From contig LVWS01000029.1 in the NCBI GenBank assembly GCA_002083365.1, positions 1 through 39,277 on the forward strand: a DNA stretch of 39,277 bases, given 5' to 3'. The translations under genes and the position numbers were made by a program. Source of the DNA: Nitrospira sp. SG-bin1. Its GTDB lineage: Bacteria; Nitrospirota; Nitrospiria; Nitrospirales; Nitrospiraceae. Below, one piece after another: positions 34,456-39,277 of this stretch. Under the pieces are notes generated by a model. It was not told the DNA's origin. It worked only from the letters and a program-made list of their open reading frames with translations, and did no database searches. Positions within the stretch are counted from its first letter, which is position 1; the number at the start of each line of letters is the position of its first letter.

Positions 34456-35075
34456 GTGAGCGCCGGGTATTTGCCGAGATAGGTCGGATTCTCAGCCTGC
34501 ACCACCATGAAGTGGGCCACATCAGCACGTGAGATGGCGCCCACTTTCATTCCTTCCAGAAGATTGTCCAACACCCGATAGCGACCCGTCATCGCTCCAT
34601 TGGTTAAGCGACCTGGACGCACGATCTCCCAGCGCGGATAGGCCCCGGCAATGATCCGCTCCTGCTCATTCTTATCAGCATAGACTTTCTTGAGAAGCAG
34701 CGTGAACATGAGTTTCATGGGGAAAGAATTGTAGCCCCAGCTGTCGCCGGCTCCGAAACCGGTGAGCACAAGAAGCGTCGGGGAAGAGCCCATTTCCCGG
34801 ATGGTGTGCAACAAGACGCGCGCGGAGTCGGAAAACAACGTGGTAGCAAAGGGGCTTTTCACACCAAGCGTGACCAGAATGGCCTCGGCTCCCTGTACTG
34901 CTGCGCTGACATCGCTTGGATTTGTCGCACTGCCCTGTACCCTTCTCAACTTCGGTTGATCTGAAATTGGCACAAACCGGCGCGACAAGGTAGCAACTTC
35001 ATGTCCCTTTTCGAGGGCGAGGCGTGTCGCTTGAAGCCCTACTCCGGCTGACGCTCCGATGATGGTGAGGTTCAT
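34449..35075 (-). CDS. NAD(P)-binding (NmrA/SDR-like) oxidoreductase
   Basis: A 208-residue atypical short-chain dehydrogenase-like protein. It begins MNLTIIGASAGVGLQATRLALEKGHEVATLSR, with the Rossmann GxxxxxG loop and a basic NADP-preferring end (SRR). LVLTGFGAGDSWGYN stands where a classical SDR has its catalytic region, and YxxxK is not evident, as in NmrA-like or 'YwnB/SDR_a5' proteins. ATG 35075 is chosen because GGGGAG precedes it; a longer frame to 35090 adds five residues. Probable NADPH-dependent reductase or redox sensor, substrate unknown. Confidence 0.8.
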   Translation of the reverse strand: MNLTIIGASAGVGLQATRLALEKGHEVATLSRRFVPISDQPKLRRVQGSATNPSDVSAAVQGAEAILVTLGVKSPFATTLFSDSARVLLHTIREMGSSPTLLVLTGFGAGDSWGYNSFPMKLMFTLLLKKVYADKNEQERIIAGAYPRWEIVRPGRLTNGAMTGRYRVLDNLLEGMKVGAISRADVAHFMVVQAENPTYLGKYPALTY

Positions 35076-35319
35076 ATCTCCCCTGTGCACGTAGGCTGCT
35101 TAACAATCTTCATGCACCTCTGGCAGCAGACCATCGAGTTCGTTACGGATCGCCGCGGCGAGGGCCCAACCCTATGTAGACATTCTACCGTCTTGGGACA
35201 TACAGATCTATGGTGAGATGGAGAGGCAAGAAACTGTTCGGCCTGGGAGAACATGGCTTGGTTCTTCATAGTTAGGCTCACCGCGTGACATGGCCGCGGC
35301 GATAGTTTGCCTCTCCACC

Positions 35320-35787
35320 TTACCGACCTATGTTTTCCCAGAAGCGGCGTCGGTTGGCAATGTTGGGGAAAACGAGCTGTCCTTCGTAGAGGGTAAACGG
35401 CTGAGAAATGCGCTCATGCCCCTCCAGCAGCAGGTTGAGCATTTTTCCTTCGACGCTCCATGTACCAGCCGTCGGCGCGGAACGCCCGGAAGCCGTCACA
35501 ATCCAGTTCTCCACCGTCCCGTCGGCATGTAAGGCCAGATGTTCGTCCTCCGGCTGTTCGAACACAATAGTGGTTTTCCGCCAGTGCCCCACAAGAACAC
35601 GCGCACTTTCTGAGATTGGCGCAGCAGCATGCGGGGGCTCAGGAATTACCGTCCCCTGGGCCATCAGAACAGACGGCCTTCCCCCGAGTGGGTCGATTGC
35701 CGATGCCTGCGTAGCATTCACACCTGTCATGCTGACCAGTGCCGCCGCGATAGAGAACCTGCAAACTCGCATGACATCGAGTTTCAT
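35320..35787 (-). CDS. hypothetical exported protein
   Basis: A 155-residue protein with a very good ribosome site (AGGAGGTGTGTC before ATG 35787) and a signal peptide (VCRFSIAAALVSMTGVNATQASA). The mature protein has the pattern GHWRKTTIVFEQPEDEHLALHADGTVENWIV and GTWSVEGKMLNLLLEGHERI, resembling small lipocalin-like or 'DUF-type' beta proteins. No family recognised. Function unknown; likely periplasmic. Confidence 0.65.
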   Translation of the reverse strand: MKLDVMRVCRFSIAAALVSMTGVNATQASAIDPLGGRPSVLMAQGTVIPEPPHAAAPISESARVLVGHWRKTTIVFEQPEDEHLALHADGTVENWIVTASGRSAPTAGTWSVEGKMLNLLLEGHERISQPFTLYEGQLVFPNIANRRRFWENIGR

Positions 35788-35908
35788 GACACACCTCCTG
35801 AACGAGCATCATGGTCGTGCTCCTATCTTGCTTTCTTTCGTTTCTTCGATTTGCGTCGCATTCTCGGTCAGTTTCTAAATTCGGTCAAGCGCCGGTAACA
35901 TGATCGTC

Positions 35909-36874
35909 CTACCTACTGGTGCCACGCTCGGACCTGCCGGCGTGGGTCAGAATGAATCGTCTGACTTCTTCCTGAACAACGGCCTGTTCGACGGCAAGAA
36001 GGAGATGGCCCCCTCGGGCGAAGGAAACTAAGCGGGCTCCAGGGATGTTAGCCGCCGCATATTCCGCATTGTGATAGAGCTGAAGTTTGTCGTCCGTGGC
36101 ATGGACGATGAGCGTAGGGACTCGAATTTTGGCCACCCGCTCATTGGGCATCGCGGCCTTGTTATCGAAGGCCACACCGGCGTACCGAGGAAAGACCGGA
36201 GCCATATAGTCGATCACCCGATGGACCAAGGTGTGCTGCTCGGCCGTGAGACTTGTGATCACCGTATCGCTGACGCCCATCAGCCGCATCAGCTTCTTGC
36301 GTAGAAACTTCCTGACCACCCAGTAGAGAATCTCGAATTTGAAAACCGTCGTCAGGGCATCTCCCTTCTTGTTTGCCGCTGCCTGACTGGCTTCTGACGA
36401 GGAAGCGACCCCGCACGACAGAAGCGTCAGCGAGGAAACATGCTCCGGGTACCGGGCCGCGAAGAGAAGCGCCGACGGGCCACCATGGGACAGTGCCAAG
36501 ACAGTGACCTTCTTCAGGCCAAGATGATCGAGCAGGTAGACATAGGCTTCTGCTTGGTCGTCGAACGTCGCGCCTTTTCGAAAGGTCGAGCGGAGATATC
36601 CAAAGCGAGAGGGCGCAATCCAGGCGAAATCATCGCCCAATATCGTCTTCGCAATCAGTTCGCCTTGGTCATAACCTCCTCCACTTCCGTGAATCACGAG
36701 AACGGGAACACCCGTCCCTCCTCGCTTGAATTCAATGTCTCCCAACGGAGAAGACATGAAAGCACTATTGCCCGAGATTCGTGTATAGGCGTGCTTGGTG
36801 TCTATTCCAAACCAGATCGCGACGACAACGATCAGACCCAACAACGAGAAAAGAAGCCAGAGCAATAACGACAT
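35909..36874 (-). CDS. membrane-anchored alpha/beta hydrolase
   Basis: A 321-residue protein with an N-terminal membrane anchor (LLLWLLFSLLGLIVVVAIWFG). The hydrolase fold shows VLVIHGSGGGYDQGE (oxyanion loop), the nucleophile elbow ALSHGGPS (Ser with Gly at +2 but Ala in place of the first Gly), IRVPTLIVHATDDKLQ (acid) and ARGGHLLL (His). It should be a serine hydrolase facing periplasm or cytoplasm side of the membrane. Substrate unknown. Confidence 0.85.
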   Translation of the reverse strand: MSLLLWLLFSLLGLIVVVAIWFGIDTKHAYTRISGNSAFMSSPLGDIEFKRGGTGVPVLVIHGSGGGYDQGELIAKTILGDDFAWIAPSRFGYLRSTFRKGATFDDQAEAYVYLLDHLGLKKVTVLALSHGGPSALLFAARYPEHVSSLTLLSCGVASSSEASQAAANKKGDALTTVFKFEILYWVVRKFLRKKLMRLMGVSDTVITSLTAEQHTLVHRVIDYMAPVFPRYAGVAFDNKAAMPNERVAKIRVPTLIVHATDDKLQLYHNAEYAAANIPGARLVSFARGGHLLLAVEQAVVQEEVRRFILTHAGRSERGTSR

Positions 36875-36973
36875 GGTCAGGTCTAGAACCAGCGCAATCC
36901 ATGACTGTCGATCGAGTCGGTTCGCGAATTCGCTGGTGACGTTGTCAGCAGAACATGAATCAGTCGCCTGGAA

Positions 36974-37705
36974 TCATAACTGCGGGCTGAGGACCTCCCG
37001 CCAAACCGCAGCGAGATCATGGAGCGCTTGGCTTCCATCGCCGGCGTAGACTGATCCGTGCATGGTAGCCAGTCGCTTCGGCTGCAGGGCCGCCAAACGG
37101 TGCAGCGTCGCCTCCGTCAACGAGCAATAGGGCACATAATTCGCCAACGGGCCTTGTTGGTAACCCACCAGTGTCTGCCGGCAGTGATCAATGAGGTCCG
37201 ATTCCGTCACCGGCTCCACATCTTCATCTTGGTGAAACAGATCTGAGCAGAGGAGCGTCCGTTCATTTTCTTCGAACAGTAGCCCCGCTTCCCAGCAATG
37301 GGGCACATGGGGTGTTGATAGAAAACGAAAGCGGTATTTTCCGGTCTTGATTACCTCGCCGTCGGCCATCCCCTTTGCGGGGCGGAGCGCCAGACAATCG
37401 TCGATACTCACCATCTTGCCCACCAGACTGCACACCACTTCCGCGTGCGGAGCCAGCCGCTGCCACTCCGGCACCGTTGCGCATTCGTCAGCCTCGAAAT
37501 GGCTGAACCCGATCCAACGCAAGGTCGGCGGATCGATGAGCGATGCCACAGCGGCTTTGACCTCCGGGAACAGAGCGCGCGGACCGGTATGAAACAGCAG
37601 CGGTTCTTCGTCGCGCAACAAGAACTGGCTGAACTGCATATTGAACGGTTCAACGAAGGTCGTAACACGGAAGAGGTCCGGAGCAATCTCAGTGATCTTC
37701 GCCAT
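36974..37705 (-). CDS. MBL-fold metallo-hydrolase, flavodiiron (ODP)-like
   Basis: A 243-residue protein. It begins MAKITEIAPDLFRVTTFVE and has the diiron/zinc motif HFEADE (HxExD pattern), PHVPHCWEAG, CSDLFHQDED and the C-terminal MHGS, as in the beta-lactamase-like domain of flavodiiron proteins (ODP family). It lacks the flavodoxin domain, so it is a standalone version whose partner is unknown. A GGGAGA site precedes the ATG. A truncated copy of its first codons exists at 38752-38829. Likely redox or oxygen/NO handling, by family. Confidence 0.85.
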   Translation of the reverse strand: MAKITEIAPDLFRVTTFVEPFNMQFSQFLLRDEEPLLFHTGPRALFPEVKAAVASLIDPPTLRWIGFSHFEADECATVPEWQRLAPHAEVVCSLVGKMVSIDDCLALRPAKGMADGEVIKTGKYRFRFLSTPHVPHCWEAGLLFEENERTLLCSDLFHQDEDVEPVTESDLIDHCRQTLVGYQQGPLANYVPYCSLTEATLHRLAALQPKRLATMHGSVYAGDGSQALHDLAAVWREVLSPQL

Positions 37706-37783
37706 AGAATCTCCCTCACAATCGAAGCGCCTCGTCTATGCATCACCAAATCGAGTGACGATCGGCTGAAACCGGCAGTGGTT

Positions 37784-38614
37784 TTACCCTACCCGCCGGT
37801 TTGCTCCGCGCCAGAGCGCGAGCAGCATCTCGTTGAGAAGGTGTCCGGTGAACTGGATCTCGTGGCCGGCGCCGGGAGCCACAGCCCGAGACGCGCCGAT
37901 CTGTTGGGCGAGGTCATCGCATATCGCATCGAACCCGGCGCTGTGCCCACCCGAAATAACAAGCTTTTGAAAGGAAGCCGTCGCTAGCTCCGCCAGCGGC
38001 AGATCACTGGACCAGATAGGCCGCCCGTGGCGCAATAGGGGCACCAACGGCACAGCGGAAGTAAGGACTTCGGGCGGCAGCTCGTCGGGATCACTCCCCA
38101 CTGCCTTCAAGAAGCGGATAACCCAGGCTTCATCGGACAGATTCTGACCCCAGAGGGTCCGAACCTCGTCCACGAGAGCCCGCGCGGCGGGATGGTGCAG
38201 GCCTAACGCGAATGTCGCTGGTTCCAACAATGTCAGCGATAGCGTCAAGTCCGGACGGCGAGCAGCCGCGAAGAGCACACCGAGGCCTCCGTAAGAGTGC
38301 CCCGCCAGATGCGCACCATCACCCATAAGCGCAACGATATCGTCGGCATCGCGCAGGAAATCCTCCCCCTCCGCCCTCGGGCTTCGCCCATATCCGCGCC
38401 GGTCAAGTACCAACAGACGGAATCCCTCATCGGCGAGCGGTCGCTGTGCCTGCCATTCATCAGCTCCCGTCGCAAGCGAGCCGTGCACGAGCACCACAGG
38501 GGTGCCGGCGCCCCAGGAGTCTGCAAACAGGTCGCTCATTTGCTGACTCTTGGCTTGAAGTACAACAAGGTGATCGGAATGCTCGCCAAATGCATAGCGA
38601 GATTGACGTATCAT
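37784..38614 (-). CDS. alpha/beta hydrolase
   Basis: A 276-residue protein of the alpha/beta-hydrolase fold: VVLVHGSLATGADEWQ (oxyanion loop), VLDRRGYGRSPR, the nucleophile elbow AGHSYGGLG (Ser between Gly residues), and a late PGAGHEIQ (His). The start used is ATG 38614, preceded by GGGAG; a later ATG at 38539 would begin MSDLFADSWGAG. The exact reaction is not identifiable; candidates are esterase, haloperoxidase-like or epoxide hydrolase. Confidence 0.85.
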   Translation of the reverse strand: MIRQSRYAFGEHSDHLVVLQAKSQQMSDLFADSWGAGTPVVLVHGSLATGADEWQAQRPLADEGFRLLVLDRRGYGRSPRAEGEDFLRDADDIVALMGDGAHLAGHSYGGLGVLFAAARRPDLTLSLTLLEPATFALGLHHPAARALVDEVRTLWGQNLSDEAWVIRFLKAVGSDPDELPPEVLTSAVPLVPLLRHGRPIWSSDLPLAELATASFQKLVISGGHSAGFDAICDDLAQQIGASRAVAPGAGHEIQFTGHLLNEMLLALWRGANRRVG

Positions 38615-38751
38615 GCAGCGCTCCCGAGCTTCGGTCAAGCACCGCTGAGCCAAACATCGTTAGGGGGTCGAGTTTTTTGTTCTGAGTCGAGATAGTGAAA
38701 GAATGGCGTCAGGCTACTGTCCATCAAGTATTCTACGTAGCATCGCAGATC

Positions 38752-38829
38752 TTAAACAAAGACCCCCGACCTTTTTTTCGACCCTCCAATACGGAATAGG
38801 TCCGGAGCGATTTCGATGATCCTGACCAT
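38752..38829 (-). pseudogene. truncated 5' copy of the MBL-fold gene
   Basis: The minus strand from ATG 38829 reads MVRIIEIAPDLFRIGG, clearly similar to MAKITEIAPDLFRVTT at the start of the gene at 37705, and a GGAGG site is retained. The frame then runs into unrelated codons and a stop at 38752. The remaining gene body is missing. The rest of the stretch 38830-39072 shows no supported gene. Confidence 0.75.
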
Positions 38830-39072
38830 AGCGCCTCCTCAAGGTTGGAGCGCGATAACACGCACCGTCAACTGTGGCGCAATAAATATAGAGTAGGTTT
38901 AGATGATGAAAGATATGATGGCAGATTACTGACTCAGCGAGGTCTCGCCAGGAAGCGATCGCAAAACGTTACGCGAAGCTGGTCATGAGATAGCAGGGTG
39001 AATTCAAACAAAGATTCATGCTCATAAATCAGCTCGATTTTAGCGCATCCTTCTTTTGCACTCACCCGGGGG

Positions 39073-39162
39073 CTATCGAACAAACACCATGACCAGCCAC
39101 TGCACGAGGTGAAGAAGATACCAGACCACTATTACACCAATAATTACCGTGGAAGTAGTCAA
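39073..39162 (-). CDS. 29-residue membrane peptide
   Basis: From TTG 39162, preceded by AGGAG nine bases upstream, the frame encodes TTSTVIIGVIVVWYLLHLVQ and continues WLVMVFVR: a single hydrophobic helix with a short basic end. A sigma-70-like promoter lies upstream at 39191-39219. It resembles other small membrane peptides in this window. No family recognised. Confidence 0.45.
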   Translation of the reverse strand: MTTSTVIIGVIVVWYLLHLVQWLVMVFVR

Positions 39163-39190
39163 TGCGATAGCTCCTGTACCATGAATGCGG

Positions 39191-39219
39191 CCTATAGATA
39201 TATGCATAGTTTTCAGCAA
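39191..39219 (-). promoter_or_regulatory. sigma-70-like promoter for the small membrane peptide
   Basis: On the minus strand TTGCTG (39214-39219) and TATAGG (39191-39196) are separated by 17 bases, the optimal spacing. The predicted transcript start is about 20 bases before the peptide's ribosome site. Confidence 0.4.
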
Positions 39220-39277
39220 CCTTCTAGTGGCGTGTAACAACTAAAACGGTAGTGTATACTGGGCGTCCACAAGGGAG

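Noticed and set aside
38931..39010. transposase-like fragment SRQEAIAKRYAKLV
   Set aside because: The short plus-strand phrase near 38945 vaguely resembles IS transposase N-termini but is too short and ends quickly in a stop; not reported as a feature.

Overview
The window looks like a chromosomal segment of a moderately GC-rich Gram-negative bacterium. It encodes TonB-dependent receptors, an outer-membrane barrel, sigma-54 machinery, rph-rdgB, B12-dependent MetH, a CADD/PqqC-like putative di-iron protein, and DUF3386, DUF5069 and FmdB proteins. This repertoire best fits a Nitrospira-type (Nitrospirota) genome. That assignment is inference from gene content; no rRNA is present to confirm it.

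Region 1 (1-7638) is the accessory part. It opens with the 3' end of a TonB-dependent receptor. A SAM methyltransferase follows, then what reads as a complete RiPP cluster of the thiazole/oxazole-modified microcin (TOMM) type. The cluster holds a 74-residue candidate precursor ending in VCLPCGTWP, an E1/ThiF-like partner with an N-terminal RiPP-recognition-like domain, and a YcaO cyclodehydratase whose C-terminus carries the PxPxP signature. It ends with a SagB-type FMN dehydrogenase and a protein with HExxGH and EExxxD motifs resembling dipeptidyl-peptidase III (M49). The four enzyme genes are tightly packed or overlapping. The precursor has a strong ribosome binding site and sits just behind a terminator-like hairpin and a 19-codon mini-ORF. 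The block is visibly AT-richer than the rest of the window. A 1 kb gene-poor stretch with an IS481-type transposase remnant follows, then a second TonB receptor paralogous to the truncated first one.

Region 2 (7639-14588) is a co-oriented sensing module: full TonB receptor, periplasmic ABC-type substrate-binding protein with no transporter, membrane histidine kinase (HAMP, GAF, HisKA, HATPase) and NtrC-type sigma-54 activator. Downstream is a gap with palindromes and a group of micro-ORFs (two ~30-residue membrane peptides, each coupled by ATGA overlap to a second tiny ORF).

Region 3 (15.6-23.6 kb) is mostly housekeeping: tRNA-Pro(UGG) with a duplicated 3' end nearby, rdgB and rph, a REC-HD-GYP c-di-GMP phosphodiesterase preceded by a near-consensus sigma-54 promoter, and full-length metH.

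Region 4 (23.7-39.3 kb) holds many small conserved or hypothetical genes: an OM barrel, BamE-like, DUF4124-like and DUF2007 proteins, the CADD-like protein with an overlapping formylglycine-generating-enzyme-like gene, FmdB, hemW, a ClpS-like protein with altered ligand-binding residues, a Lys-rich histone-H1-like protein, DUF3386, DUF5069, two alpha/beta hydrolases and an ODP-type MBL hydrolase. It ends with a truncated copy of that MBL gene's start and a small membrane peptide.

The most notable content is the RiPP cluster, with its unusual precursor and M49-like peptidase, placed between two TonB receptor paralogues.
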